From assembly GCF_040802235.1 (NCBI RefSeq), contig NC_133169.1, positions 44,337,034 through 44,401,033 on the forward strand: 64,000 nt of DNA. The letters run 5' to 3'. The stretch is from Manis javanica. Taxonomy: Eukaryota; Chordata; Mammalia; Pholidota; Manidae. The number at the start of each line of letters is the position of its first letter. The stretch's first letter is position 1. Below the pieces are notes generated by a model. It made no database searches. It saw nothing but the letters and a program-made list of their open reading frames with translations, and was not told the origin of the DNA. This document shows, piece by piece, positions 1-12,164 of the stretch. A program made the position numbers and the translations under genes.

Positions 1-443
1 GACAAAGAAAAGCAAGTGGCTTTTTGTATTTCTTTTTGTGAGTGCTTTTTGGAAGTCTTAAAGGGACAAGCAACCCAACACCAGATGGAAGCATCCTAGG
101 ACACTTAGCAGCAGGGAATCTGGGGACCTCTGGGCACTCTAAACTCCTGGGCAGCAGGGAGTACAGAGGCCCCTCAAGGAGACAAATAGCCTCCAAGCCA
201 ATCACCCTACAACGCGGCTCCACCATATCGGAGCAGCAGACCGAAGCAAGCCACACCCACAGCAACAGCAGAGATACACTCCATGGCAGCCAGGCAGGAA
301 TCAGAATCCCTGTCTGCACATAACTGCCCAGGACAAGCCACTAGAGGTCGCTGTTCACCCAGGAGAGGAAGGCCACAAACCAACAAGAAGGAAAGCTCTT
401 CCAGCTGTCACTCGTGCCACCTCTGTAAACTATCTCTATCACC

Positions 444-1302
444 ATGAAAAGGCAAAATTACAGACACACAAAGATCACAGAGTCAACACCTGAGGAAGAG
501 ACAGACCAAACGAGTCTCCCTGAAAAAGAATTCAAAATACAAATCATAAACATGCTGACAGAGATGCAGAGAAATATACAAGAGCTAAGGGGTGAAGTCC
601 AGAGGGAGATTACAGATGCCCGGAAGGAGATTACAGAAGTAAAAGAAACTCTGGAAGGATTTATGAGCAGAATGGATAAGATGCAAGAGGCCATTGATCG
701 AATAGAAACCAGAGAACAGGAATGCATAGAAGCTGACATAGAGAGAGAGAAAAGGATCTCCAGAAATGAAACAATATTAAGAGAAATGTGTGACCAATCC
801 AAAAGGAACAATATCCATATTATAGGGGTACCAGAAGAAAAAGAGAGAGAAAAAGGGACAGAAAGTGTCTTTGAAGAAATAATTGCTGAAAACTTCAGCA
901 AACTGGGGGAGGAAATAATCAAAAAGACCACAGAAATACACAGAACTCCCAACAGAAAGGACTCAAGGAGGACAACACCAAGACATATAATAATTAAAAT
1001 GGCAAAGATCAATGACAAGGAAAGAGTTTTAAAGGCAGCTAGAGAGGAAAAAGGCCACCTATAAAGGAAAACCCATCAGGCTATCATCAGACTTCACAAA
1101 AGAAACCTTACAGGCCAGAAGAGAATGGCATGATATATTTAATGCAATGAAACAGAAGGGCCTTGAACTAAGGATACTGCATCCAGCATGATTATCATTT
1201 AAATATGATGGAGGGATTAAACAATTCCCAGACAAGCAAAGGTTGAGGGAATTTGCCTCCCAAAAACCACCTCTACAGTGTATTTTAGAGGGAATGTTCT
1301 AG
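444..1302 (+). pseudogene. L1 ORF1p pseudogene (copy 1)
   Basis: ORF1p is the L1 RNA-binding chaperone that coats L1 RNA. The ATG at 444 opens with MKRQN, the usual start in this L1 lineage. Residues of about 40-100 form a long charged coiled coil. The RRM/C-terminal hallmarks follow (NIHIIGVPE near residue 130; TPRHIIIKMAK near residue 180). The frame closes at 1062-1064 through a frameshift; the conserved C-terminal domain continues in other frames (EWHDIFNAMKQKGLE-like segment about 1125-1165) to a stop at 1300-1302. A second in-frame stop occurs near 1189. The frameshift and this stop identify a pseudogene. Confidence 0.9.
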
Positions 1303-1598
1303 ACGGGAGCACTCCTAAGACTAAACAGATGTCACCAGAGAAAATAAAATCACAGCAAAGAAAGCAGACCAACCAAATACTAATTAAAGGCAAAAAATAA
1401 AATCAACTATCCACTAAAAGCAGTTAAAGGAAACACGAAAGAGCAAAGAATAAAACAACCCACATATAAAGAATGTAGGAGGAGGAATAAGAAGGAAGAG
1501 AAGAAAAGAATCTCTAGACAGTGTATATAACGGCTCAATAAGTTAGCTAAGTTAGGCAGTAAGATACTAAAAAGGCTAAACTTGAACCTTTGGTAACC

Positions 1599-4500
1599 AT
1601 GAATCTAAAGCCTGCAATGACAACAACTACATATCTTTCAATAGTCACCCTAAATGTAAATGGACTGAATGCACCAATCAAAAGACACAGAGTAATAGAA
1701 TGGATAAAAAAGCAAGACCCATCTATATGATGCTTACAAGAAACTAACCTCAATCCCAAAGACATGCACAGACTAAAAGTCAAGGGATGGAAAAACATAT
1801 TTCAGGCAAACAACAGAGAGAAGAAAGCAGGGGTTGCCATACTAATATCAGGCAAAATAGACTTCTAAACAAAGAAAGTAACAAGGGATAAAGAAGAACA
1901 TTACATTATGATAGAGGGCTCAGTCCAAAAAGAGTATATAACCATTCTAAACATATATGCACCCAACACAGGAGCACCAGCATATGTGAAAAAAATACTA
2001 ACAGAACTGAAAGGGGAAATAGACTGCAATGCATTCATTTTAGGAGACTTCAACACGCCACTCACCCCAAAGGATAGATCCACTGGGCAGAAAATAAGTA
2101 AGAACATGGAGGCACTGAACAACACAGTAGAACAGATGGATCTAACAGACATCTATAGAACTCTACATCCAAAAGCAACAGGATATACATTCTTCTCAAG
2201 TGCACATGCAACATTCTCCAGAGTAGACCACATACTAGCTCACAAAAAGAGCCTCAGTAAATTCCAAAATACTGAAATTCTACCAAACAACTTTTCAGAC
2301 CACAAAGGTATAAAACTAGAAATAAATTCTGCAAAGAAAAAAAAACGCTCACAAACACATGGAGGCTTAAGAACATTCTCCTAAATAATCAATGGATCAA
2401 TGAACAAACTAAAATAGAGATCAAGGAATATATGGAAACAAATGACAACAACAACACAAAGCCCCAACTTCTGTGGGAAGCAGCAAAAGCAGTCTTAAGA
2501 GGAAAGTATGTACCGATCCAGGCACACTTGAAGAAGGAGGAACAATCCCAAATGAATAGTCTAACATCACAATTATCGAAACTGGAAAAAGAAGAACAAA
2601 TGAGGCCTAAAGTCAGCAGAAGGAGGGACATAATGAAGATCAGAGAAGAAATAAACAAAATTGAGAAGAATAAAACAAGAGCAATAATTAATGAAACCAA
2701 GAGCTGGTTCTTTGAGAAAATAAACAAAATAGATAAGCCTCTGGCCAAACTTATTAAGAGAAAAAGAGAATCAATACAAATCAACAGAAACAGAAATGAG
2801 AATGGAAAAATCACGACAGACTCCACAGAAATACAAAGAATTATTAAAGACATCTATGAAAACCTATATGCCAACAAGCTGGAAAATCTAGAAGTAATGG
2901 GCAACTTCCTAGAAAAATACAACCTTCCAAGACTGACCAAGGAAGAAACACAAAAGTTAAACAAACCAATTATGAGCAAAGAAATTGAAATGGTAACCAA
3001 AAAACTACTGAAGAACAAAACCCCCGGGCCAGACAGATTTACCTCGGAATTTCATCAGAAACACTGAGAAGACATAATACCCATTCTCCTTAAAGTTTTC
3101 CAAAAAAAAGAAGAGGAGGGAATACTCCCAAACTCATTCTGTGAAGCCAACATCACCCTAATACCAAAACCAGGCAAAGATCCCACCAAAAAAAGAAAAT
3201 TACAGACTAATACCCCTGATGAATGTAGATGTAAAAATACTCAATAAAATATTAGCAAACCGAATTCAACCAAAAGGATCATACACCATGAACAAGTGGG
3301 ATTCATCCCAGGGATGCAAGGATGGTACAACATTCAAAAATCCATCAACATCATCCACCGCATCAAAAAAAAGAAAGACAAATACCACATGATCATCTCC
3401 ATAGATGCTGAAAAAGCATTTGACAAAATTCAACATCCATTCATGATAAAAACTATAAGAAAAATGGGTATAGTGGGCAAGCACCTCAACACAATAAGGG
3501 CCATATATGATAAATCCACAGCCAACATCATACTGAACAGCGAGAAGCTGAAAGCTTTTCTTCTGAGATTGGGAACTAGACAGGGATGCCCACTCTCCCT
3601 ACTGTTATTTAACATAGTACTGGAGGTCCTAGCCATGGCAATCAGACTAAACAAAGAAATACAAGGAATCCAGATTTGTAAGGAAGAAGTTGAACTGTCA
3701 TTATTTTCAGATGACATGATATTGTACATAAAAAACCCCAAAGACTCCACTCCAAAACTACTAGAACTGATATCAGAATACAGCAAAGTTGCAGGATACA
3801 AAATTAAAACACAGAAATCTGTGGCTTTCCTATACACTAACAATAAACTAATAGAAAGAGAAATCAGGAATACAACTCCGTTCACAATTGCATCAAAAAG
3901 AATATAATACCTCAGAATAAACCTAACCAAAGAAGTGAAAGACCTATACCCTGAAAACTACAAGTCACTCTTAAGAGAAATTAAAGGGGACACTAACAAA
4001 TGGAAACTCATCCCATGCTCATGGCTGGGAAGAATTAATATCGTCAAGATGGCCATCCTGCCCAAAGCAATATACAGATTAGTTGCAATTCCAATCAAAC
4101 TACCAGCAACATTCTTCAACAAACTGAAGCAAATAGTTAAAAAATTCATATGGAAACACCAAAGACCCCGAATAGCCAAAGCAATCCTGAGAAAGAAGAA
4201 TAAATTAGGGGGGATCTCACTCCCCAACTTCAAGTTCTACTACAAAGCCATAGTAATCAAGACAATTTGGTAATGGCACAGAAACAGAACCACAGACCAG
4301 TGGAACAGATTAGAGACTCCAGACATTAACCCAAAAATATATGGTTAATTAATATTTGATAAAGGAGCCATGGACATACAATGACAAAATGACAGCCTCT
4401 TCAACAGATGGTGCTGGCAAAACTGGACAGCCACATGTAGGAAAATGAAACTGGACCATTGTCTAACCCCATACGCAACAGTAAATTCAAAATGGATCAA

Positions 4501-4612
4501 AGACCTGAATGTAAGTCATGAAACCATAAAACTCTTGGAAAAAAACATAGGCAAAAATCTCTTAGACATAAACATGAGTGACCTCTTCTTGAACATAGCT
4601 CCCCGGGCAAGG
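1599..4612 (+). pseudogene. L1 ORF2p pseudogene (endonuclease-RT), copy 1
   Basis: ORF2p nicks target DNA and reverse-transcribes L1 RNA. The canonical ATG is present at 1599 (MNLKPAM), but a TGA near 1728 cuts it early. The endonuclease is readable at 1908-2384, with the DFN catalytic pair, the RVDH motif and the final SDH triplet. The RT is readable at 3296-3907. Its active site reads FSDD instead of FADD, with the two aspartates retained. A further ORF2 block runs 3935-4273. The 3' end, including the Cys-rich C-terminus, is missing at about 4612. Known from the family: L1 endonuclease and non-LTR RT; seen: several stops and frame changes. Confidence 0.92.
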
Positions 4613-4629
4613 AGAGATTTTTGAATTTT

Positions 4630-5650
4630 TGAATCTATGATTTTTCTTCTTTCAGTAAATTCTTTGTTATGTGGTATTTACATTTTTAGCTTTTTGAGGA
4701 ACATCCATACATGCAGTGGCTGCATTAATGAAAATTCCCACCGGCAGTGTCAGAGGACACCCTTTCTTAAACATCCTCACCAACAGTTGTTATTTCTTGT
4801 CTTGTGGTTGATGGCCATTCTGACTGGTGTGAGGTGATATCTCATTGTGGCTTTGATTTGCATTTCACTGATGATTAGAGATGTGGAGCTTTTTTTCATG
4901 CACCTGTTTGCCATCTGTAATGTCTTCCTTGGAAAAATGATTAGTTATGTCCTCTGCCCACCTTTTAATTGCCTTACCTGCTTTTTTGTTGTTGAGTCAT
5001 ATGAGTTCTTTTTACATATTTTCCATTTTAACCCCTTATCGGATATATCTCAAATATATTCTATCATACTGTAGGTTCCATTTACATTTTGTTAATGGTG
5101 TCTTTTGCTTTACAGAATCTTCCAGTAAGATGGAGTCCCACTTGTTTATTTTTACCTTTGTTTACTTTGTCCTGGGACACATGTCCAAAATAAAAATTAT
5201 TCATGCTTATGTTCAAGAAATTTTTGTACAATTTCTTCTAAGTGTTTTGTGGTTTAATGTCCTGTACATCTTTAAGTGATTTGAGTTTACATTTGTGGAT
5301 GATGTTAGACAGTAAACCAGATTCATTGTCTTGCAGGTAACAGTCCAGTTTTCTCACTTATTGAAGAAACTGTCTTTTCCCCATTGTATACCCTTGCCTC
5401 TTTTGTCATATATTAATTGACCATACATATGTGGGTTTATTTCTGAGCTCTCTGTTCTTTTCTCCTGATCTATGTGTTTCTCCTTTTATCAGTGTCATAT
5501 TGTTTGATTACTATAGCTTAGTCACATAGCTTGAAATGAAGGCATTTAATACCCCCAGCATTATTTATCCTTTTGAAGAATTGCTTTGGGTATTTTGGGT
5601 GTTTTGTTGATCCATATAAATTTTAGAAGTATATATATTTTTTTAGAACT
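4630..5650 (-). mobile_element. Old L1, left (3') half of a split element
   Basis: Read on the minus strand, this is the 3' part of ORF2 of a diverged L1. It has the conserved block encoding '[14 protein letters not shown]' at about 4835-4880 and then the upstream ORF2 blocks. No long frame survives. The reading stops at about 5650, where a poly(T) run begins, and resumes in register at 12165. The two halves are therefore one element interrupted by L1 copy 2. Its own 3'UTR is missing at the 4.62 kb junction. Confidence 0.85.
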
Positions 5651-5666
5651 TAAGTTTTTTTTTTTT

Positions 5667-6139
5667 GTGAGAGGGCATCTCTCATATTTATTGATCAAAT
5701 GGTTTTTAATAACCATAAAATCCTGTATAGGGGACTCAATGCTCAATGTACAATCATTAATCCACCCCAAACCTAACTCTCATCAGTCTCCAATCTTCTG
5801 ATGCATAACAAACAAGTTCTTACATGGTGAACAAATTTTTACATACCGTATCTTAGTTCATTTTCTGGGTAGCCCAATTAGGTGTTGATCCTCTGTATAA
5901 ACACAAACAGACCCTTTGCCCACACTTTGATATGCCCTTTATACCATTGTGTAGAACTCATTGGAGGTCACCACACAGGAACTGCTTTTTTTTTTCTAGA
6001 GAAAGGAATATTATCAGAAAAATATACCTCCATAGCTGATCATCTGACACCCATTAAGTGATCAAAATTAAGGATATTTAAAGCATGCATTAATCATTGA
6101 TTTACAATTAGTTTTATCCTATTAGGGAGTACTCCCCCA
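5667..6139 (-). mobile_element. Retrovirus-derived 3' tail of L1 copy 2 (deleted form)
   Basis: This segment is homologous to parts of the tail of L1 copy 4 (52883-54634). Its lower-coordinate part (5667 to about 5840) matches the U3-R-like end, including AATAAA (minus-strand reading of 5687-5692) about 20 nt before the poly(A). The rest (about 5845-6139) matches the integrase-end-like portion. The block between them in copy 4, which holds Env TM, the polypurine tract and most of U3 (about 53042-54345), is absent here. The junction to ordinary L1 3'UTR is an A-rich stretch at 6139-6165, the same place as in copy 4. Confidence 0.75.
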
Positions 6140-6489
6140 TTTCTTTCTTTCTTTATTTTTTGTTATCATTAATCTACACTTACATGAAGAATATTATATT
6201 TACTAGGCTCTCCCCTATACCAGGTCTCCCCTATAAACACCTTTACAGTCTCTTTACATCAGCATAGCAAAATGTTGTAGAACCACTTGTCTTCTCTGTG
6301 TTGTACAGCCCTCCCCTTTCTCCCACCCCTGCTTTATGCATGCTAATCTTAATACCCCCTTTCTTCTTCCCCCCCCTTATCCTTCCCTACCCACCCATCC
6401 TCCCCAGACCCTTTCCCTTTGGTACCTGTTAGTCCATTCTTAGGTTCTGTAATTCTGCTGCTGTTTTGTTCCTTCAGTTTTTCCTTTGT

Positions 6490-9400
6490 TCTTATACTCC
6501 ACAGATGAGTGAAATCATTTGGTATTTCTCTTTCTCCGCTTGGCTTATTTCACTGAGCATAATACCCTCCAGCTCCATCCATGTTGCTGCAAATGGTAGG
6601 ATTTGCCCTCTTCTTATGGCTGAGTAATATTCCATTGTGTATATGTACCACGTCTTCTTTATCCATTCATCTACCAATGGACATTTAGGTTGCTTCCAAT
6701 TCTTGACTATTTTAAATAGTGCTGCGATAAACTTAGGGGTGCATCTGTCTTTTTCAAACTTGATTGCTGCGTTCTTAGGGTAAATTCCTAGGAGTGGAAT
6801 TCCAGGGTCAAATGGTAAGTCTGTTGTGAGCATTTTGAGGAACCTCCATACTGTTTCCACAATGGTTGAACTAATTTACATTCCCACCAGCAATGTAGGA
6901 GGGTTCCCCTTTCTCCACAACCTCGCCAACATTTGTTGTTGTTTGTCTTTTGGGTGGTAGCCATCCTTACTGGTGTGAGGTGATACCTCATTGTAGTTTT
7001 AATTTGCATTTCTCTGATAATTAGCGATGTGGAGCATCTTTTCATGTGTCTGTTGGTCAACTGTATTTCTTTTTTGGAGAACTGTCTGTTAAGTTCCTCT
7101 GCCCATTTTTTAATTGGCATTTTTGTTTTTTGTTTGTTGAGGAGTGTGAGCTCTTTAAATATTCTGGACTTCAAGCCTTTATCGGATCTGTCATTTACAA
7201 ATATATTCTATCATACGGTACGGTACCTTTTTGTCCTATTGATGGTGTCTTTTGCTCTACAGAAGATTTTCAGCTTAATATAGTCCCACATGTTCATATT
7301 TGCTGTTGTTTTCCTTGCCCGGGGAGATATGGTCAAAAAGAGGTCACTCATGTTTATGTCTAAAAGGTCTTTGCCTATGATTTTTTCTAAGAGTTTTATG
7401 TTTTCATGACTAACATTCAGGTCTTTGATCCATTTTGAATTTACTTTTGTGTAGGGGGTTAGTCACTGGTCCAGTTTCATTCTCTAACATGTAGCTATAC
7501 ACTTTTTCCAGCACCATCTGTTGAAGAGACTGTCATTTTGCCATTGTATGTCCATGGCTCCTTTATCAAATATTAATTGGCCATATATGTGTGGGTTAAT
7601 GTCTGGAGTCTCTAATCTGTTAGACTGGGTTGTGGCTCTGTTCTTGTGCCAGTACCAAATTGTCTTGATTACTATGGCTTTATAGTAGAGCTTGAAGTTG
7701 GGGAGTGAGATCCCCCCCAAGTGATTCTTCTTTCCCAGGATTGCTTTGGCTATTCAGGGTCTTTGGTGTTTCCATATGAATTTTTGAACTATTTGTTCCA
7801 GTTCATTGAAGTATGTTGCTGGTAATTTGATAGGGATTGCATCAAATCTGTATATAGCTTTGGGCAGGATGGCCATTTTGACGATATTAATTCTTCCCAG
7901 CCATGAGCATGGGGTGAGTTTCCATTTGTTAGTGTCTCCTTTAATTTCTCTTAAGAGTGACTTGTAGTTTTCAGGGTATAGGTCTTTCACTTCATTGGTT
8001 AGGTTTATTCCTAGGTATTTCATTTTTTTGATGCAATTGTGAACAGAATTGTTTTCTGATTTATCCTTCTATTGGTTCATTGTTAGGGTATAGGAAAGCC
8101 ACAGATTTCTGTGTGTTAATTTTGTACCCTGCAACTATGCTGTATTCCAATATCAGTTCTAGTAGTTTTGGGGTAGAGTCTTTCGGGTTTTTTATGTACA
8201 ATATCATGTCATCTGCAATTAGTGACAGTTTAACTTATTCTTTACCAATCACAAATCCTTGTATTTCTTTGTTCTGTTTAATTACCATGGCTAGGACCTT
8301 CAGTACTATGTTAAATAACAGTGGGGAGAGTGGGCATCCCTGTCTAGTTCCCGATCTCAGAGGAAAAGCTTTCAACTTCTCGCAGTTCAGTGTAATGTTG
8401 GCTGTGGGTTTGATATATGGCCTTTATTTTGTTGAGGTACTTGCCCTCTATACCCATTTATTCTGAGAGTTTTTATCATGAATGGATGTTGAATTTTGTA
8501 AAATGCTTTTTCAGCATCTATGGAGATGATCATGTGGTTTTTATTTTTCTTTTTGTTGATGTGGTAGATGATGTTGATGGATTTTCGAATGTTGTACCAT
8601 CCTTGCATCCCTGGGATGAATCCCACTTGGTCATGGTGTACAATCTTCTGATGTATTTTTGAATTCGGTTTGCTACTATTTTGTTGAGTATTTTTGCATC
8701 TACGTTCATCAAGGATATTGGTCTGTAGTTTTCTTTTTTGGTGGGGTCTTTGCCTGGTTTTGGTATTAGGGTGGTGTTGGCTTCATAGAATGAGTTTGGG
8801 AGTATTCCCTCCTCTTCTATTTTTTAGAGAACTTTAAGGAGAATTGGTATTGTATCTTCACTGTATGTCTGATAAAATTCCGAGGCAAATCCATCTGGCC
8901 AGGGGGTTTTGTTCTTTGGTAGATTTTTGGTTACCGCTTCAATTTCATTGCTTGCAATTGGTCTGTTTAGATTTTCTGTTTCTTTTTGGGTCATTCTTGG
9001 AAGGTTGTGTTTTTCTAGGAAGTTGTCCATTTCTCCAAGGTTTCCCAGCTTGTTAGCATATAGATTTTCATACTACTCTCTAATAATTCTTTGTATTTCT
9101 GTGGGGTCCATCGTGATTTTTCCTTTCTTGTTTCTGATTCTGTTGATTTGTGTTGACTCTCTTTTCCTCTTAATAACTCTGGCTAGAGGCTTACATATTT
9201 TGTTTATTTTCTTGAAGAACCAGCTCTTGGTTTCATTGATTTTTCATTAATCTTCTCAAATTTATTTATTTCTTCTCTGATCTTTATTATGTCCCTCCTT
9301 CTGCTGACCGTAGGCCTCATTTGTACTTCTTCTTCCAATTTAAATAATAGTGACATTAAACCATTAATTTGGGATTGTTCTTCCTTCTCTAAATATGCCT

Positions 9401-10334
9401 GGATTGCTGTATACTTTCCTCTTAAGACTTCTTTTGCTGTATCCCACAGTAGTGGGGCTTTGTGTAGTTGTTGTCGTTTGTTTCCATATATTGCTGGATC
9501 TCCATTTTGATTTGGTCATTGACCCATTGATTATTTAGGAGCATATTGTTAAGCCTCCATGTGTTTGTGAGCCTTTGTACCTCCATGTGTGTGCTTTCTT
9601 TGTACCATTTATTTCTAGTTTTATGCCTTTGTGTTCTGTAAAGTTGGTTGGTAGGATTTCAATCTTTTGGAATTTACTGAGGCTCTTTTTGTGGCCTAGT
9701 ATGTGGTCTATTCTGGAGAATGTTCCAAGTGCACTTGAGAAGAATGTGTATCCTGTTGCTTTGAGATGTAGAGTTCTGTAGATGTCTATTAGGTCCATCT
9801 GTTCTAGTGTGTTGTTCAGTGCCTCTGTGTCCTTACTTATTTTCTGTCTTGTGGATCTGTCCTTTGGAGTGAGTGGTGTGTTGAAGTCTCTCAGAATGAA
9901 TGCATTGCAGTCTATTTCCTCCTTTAGTTCTGTTAGTATTTGTTTCAGATATGTTGGTGCTCCTGTATTGGGTGCATACATATTTATAATGGTTATATCC
10001 TCTTCTTGGACTGAGCCCTTGTAATGTCCTTCTTTATCTTTTGTTACTTTCTTTATTTTGAAGTCTGTTTTGTCTGATACTAGTATTGCAACACCTGCTT
10101 TTTATCTCTGTTGTTTGCATGAAATATCTTTTTCCATCCCTTGACTTTAAGTCTGTGCATGTCTTTGGGTTTGAGATGAGTCTCTTGTAAGCAGCATGTG
10201 GATGGATCTTGCTTTTTCATCCATTTCATTATTCTGTGTCTTTTGATTGGTGCATTCAGTACATTTACATTTAGGGTGATTATTGAAAGGCTTGTACTCA
10301 TTGCCATTGCAGGCTTTAAGTTTGTGGTTACCAA
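6490..10334 (-). pseudogene. L1 ORF2p pseudogene, copy 2
   Basis: All ORF2 domains are present on the minus strand but scattered over several frames. The endonuclease is in 10334-10080 and 9981-9535 (DFN, RIDH and a final TEH in place of SDH). The RT palm is around 8712-8180, with the catalytic pair preserved in a LIADDM context near 8207-8220 instead of LFADDM. The C-terminal segment with the CWRGCGE..H..WEC Cys/His pattern is at 7174-6788. The usual start codon position reads ACA, so the initiator is lost. It ends near 6490 with the ISLICGV terminus typical of this lineage. Confidence 0.9.
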
Positions 10335-10454
10335 AGGTTCAGGGTTAGCTTCTTTACTATCTTACTCTATAACTTAACTCGCTTGTTGAGCTATTATAAA
10401 CATGGTCTGATGATTCTTTATTTCTCTCCCTTCTTATTGCTCCTCCTCCCTTTT

Positions 10455-11361
10455 TCATATGCTGGGTGTTTTGTGCTGTGCTCTTTTTAGGAGTGCTCCC
10501 ATGTAGAGAAGTCCCTGTACGATGCCCTGTAGAGGTGGTTTGTGGGAGGCAAATTCCCTCAACTTTTGCTTGTCTGGGAATTGTTTAATCCCTCCTTCAT
10601 ATTTAAATGATAATCGTGCTGGATACAGTAGTCTTGGTTCTAGGCCCTTCTGTTTCATTGCATTAAGTATATCATGCCATTCTCTTCTGGCCTGTAGGGT
10701 TTCTGTTGAAAGTCTGATGATAGCCTGATGTGTTTCCCTTTGTAGGTGACCTTTTTTTCTCTCTTCCTGCCTTTAATACTTTGTCCTTGTCTTTGATCTT
10801 TGCCATTCTAATTATTATGTGTCTTGGTGTTGCCCTCTTTGGATCCCTTGTCATGGGAGTTCTCTGTACCTCTGTGGTCTGAGAGGCCATGTCCTCCACT
10901 ACTTTTGGGAAGTTTTCAGCAATTATTTCTTCAAAGACACTTTCTATCCCTTTTTCTCTCTCTTCTTCTTCTGGTACCCCTATAATGCCGATACTGTTCC
11001 GTTTCTATTGGTCACTCAGCTCTCTTAGAATTCTTTCATTCCTGGAGATCCTTTCATCTCTCTCTGCATCAGCTTCTCTGCATTCCTGTTCTCTGTTTTC
11101 TAGTCCATTAATGGTCTCTTGCATCTCGTCCATTCTGTTTTGAAGTCCTTCCAGAGCTTGTTTTATTTCTGTATTCTCCTTCCTTAGTTCTTGCATATTT
11201 CTCTGCAAGTCCATCCGTATGGTTATAACTTTTGTTTTGAATTCTTTTTTAGGAAAACTGGTTAAATCTATCTCCCCAGGTTCCTTCTCAGGGGAAGATG
11301 TAGCAGATGCTGAAGCTGTCTGGGTTAGTCTTGTCTGGATCAAATTTTTTTGCCTTTTCAT
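10455..11361 (-). pseudogene. L1 ORF1p pseudogene, copy 2
   Basis: ORF1p is the coiled-coil RNA chaperone of L1. The start is the ATG at 11361 (MKRQKN). A heptad-rich coiled coil fills roughly residues 40-115. A stop at about 11005 ends the first frame; the RRM-like part continues in another frame at 10899-10672 (TPRHIIIRMAK) and the C-terminal domain at 10658-10455 (MKQKGLEPRLLYPARLSF). Order and spacing match ORF1 of copies 1 and 3. The stop and frameshifts make it a pseudogene. Confidence 0.9.
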
Positions 11362-12163
11362 TTTTTCATGTTGGTAGGTGCTATTGACTGTCAGCTGGGA
11401 GATCCAAACCTTCCACTTGCTACTGTCCTTTCTGTACTGGGACAACTGCGACCCCTAGTGGCTTGTGTTGGGTAATAGCATGTAGACTGGGTCTTTGTGT
11501 CTTGCCCGGCCCATATGTAGGAAGCTCCCTTGCTAACAGCATGGCCAGCCGCAGGCTGCTTCTCTGCTATAGCCATGTCCTTGAGGGGTAGTGGACGGGG
11601 GGCTGTTTGGCTGTTTACCTCTGTGAGGTGTCTCAGAGCTGTTGCCCAGGGGGTTAGTGTGCCCGGGTTTCCCTGAAATTTCCAGCTTCTGGACTGTGAC
11701 ATGGGTTGTTTCCTTCCAGCTGTTGCGTCCCTGCCCCTTTATGACTTTCAAAAAGCACTCGCTTTTCTTTGTCACTTGGGCATCAGCTTCGAGACCCGCT
11801 CAGATGTCTTGCTGCCCTGTTTCCCTAGTTTTCAGCCCTCCATGCATGCACTGTGTCTGCGCTCTGGTGCGGATGTCTGGGGCTGGGTGTTTAGCAGTCC
11901 TGGGTTCCCTCTCCCTCCCCGCTCTGACTCCTCTCCTCCTGCTGGTAGCTGGGGTGAGGGGCGCTCGGATCCTGCCAGGCCGGGGCTTATATCTTACCCC
12001 TTTCACCAGGCCCTGGGCTCTCACATGTGTGGATGTAGTCTGGCAGTTGTCCTGTGTCTTCTGGTCTCTCTTTTAGGATTAGTTGTACTTCCAAAAATAC
12101 ATATGTTTTGGGGAGGAGATTCACACTGTCCTACTTATGCCCCCATCTTGGCTCCACCTCTGG
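11362..12163 (-). promoter_or_regulatory. 5'UTR / internal promoter region of L1 copy 2
   Basis: This GC-rich, CpG-containing block lies upstream of L1 ORF1. In L1 sense it begins near 12163 with GGAGCCAAGATGG, the kind of start seen in L1 5'UTRs, and the same start is seen for copy 4 at about 57580. L1 5'UTRs carry an internal RNA polymerase II promoter. Long open frames here on both strands are a composition effect, not genes. Confidence 0.7.
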
Positions 12164-12164
12164 T

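Larger units (their letters stand above)
1..4620 (+). mobile_element. LINE-1 copy 1, 3'-truncated
   Basis: This is an L1 retrotransposon read 5' to 3' on the plus strand. The window opens inside its 5'UTR, so the element probably starts upstream. ORF1 lies at 444-1302 and ORF2 at 1599-4612. The sequence stops matching L1 around 4612-4625, inside the C-terminal part of ORF2. No 3'UTR or poly(A) follows; an older L1 in the opposite orientation is met tail to tail instead. Both ORFs carry stops and frameshifts, so the copy is dead. Losing a 3' end is unusual for L1, which normally loses its 5' end, so a later deletion or recombination is likely. Confidence 0.93.
5655..12163 (-). mobile_element. 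LINE-1 copy 2, full-length, nested, with retroviral 3' tail
   Basis: This is a 6.5-kb minus-strand L1 inserted into the older L1 (4630-5650 plus 12165-12885). In its own sense it has a GC-rich 5'UTR (12163 to about 11362), ORF1 (11361-10455), ORF2 (about 10334-6490), a 3'UTR (about 6490-6140), a retrovirus-derived tail (6139-5667) and a poly(A) seen as T at 5655-5666. The flanks tatttttttagaact (5636-5650) and tatttttgttagttc (12166-12180) resemble each other and may be a decayed target-site duplication. Both ORFs are broken, yet every domain is present in order, so it is younger than its host element. Confidence 0.9.

Noticed and set aside
458..1018. 186-codon open frame on the minus strand
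   Set aside because: It is the exact antisense of L1 ORF1; its Ser/Ile-rich composition is what the reverse of Lys/Glu-rich coding gives.
3430..3930. Long minus-strand frames opposite L1 RT (also 24906-25406)
   Set aside because: Antisense to conserved RT sequence, and found opposite the RT of two copies in the same way.
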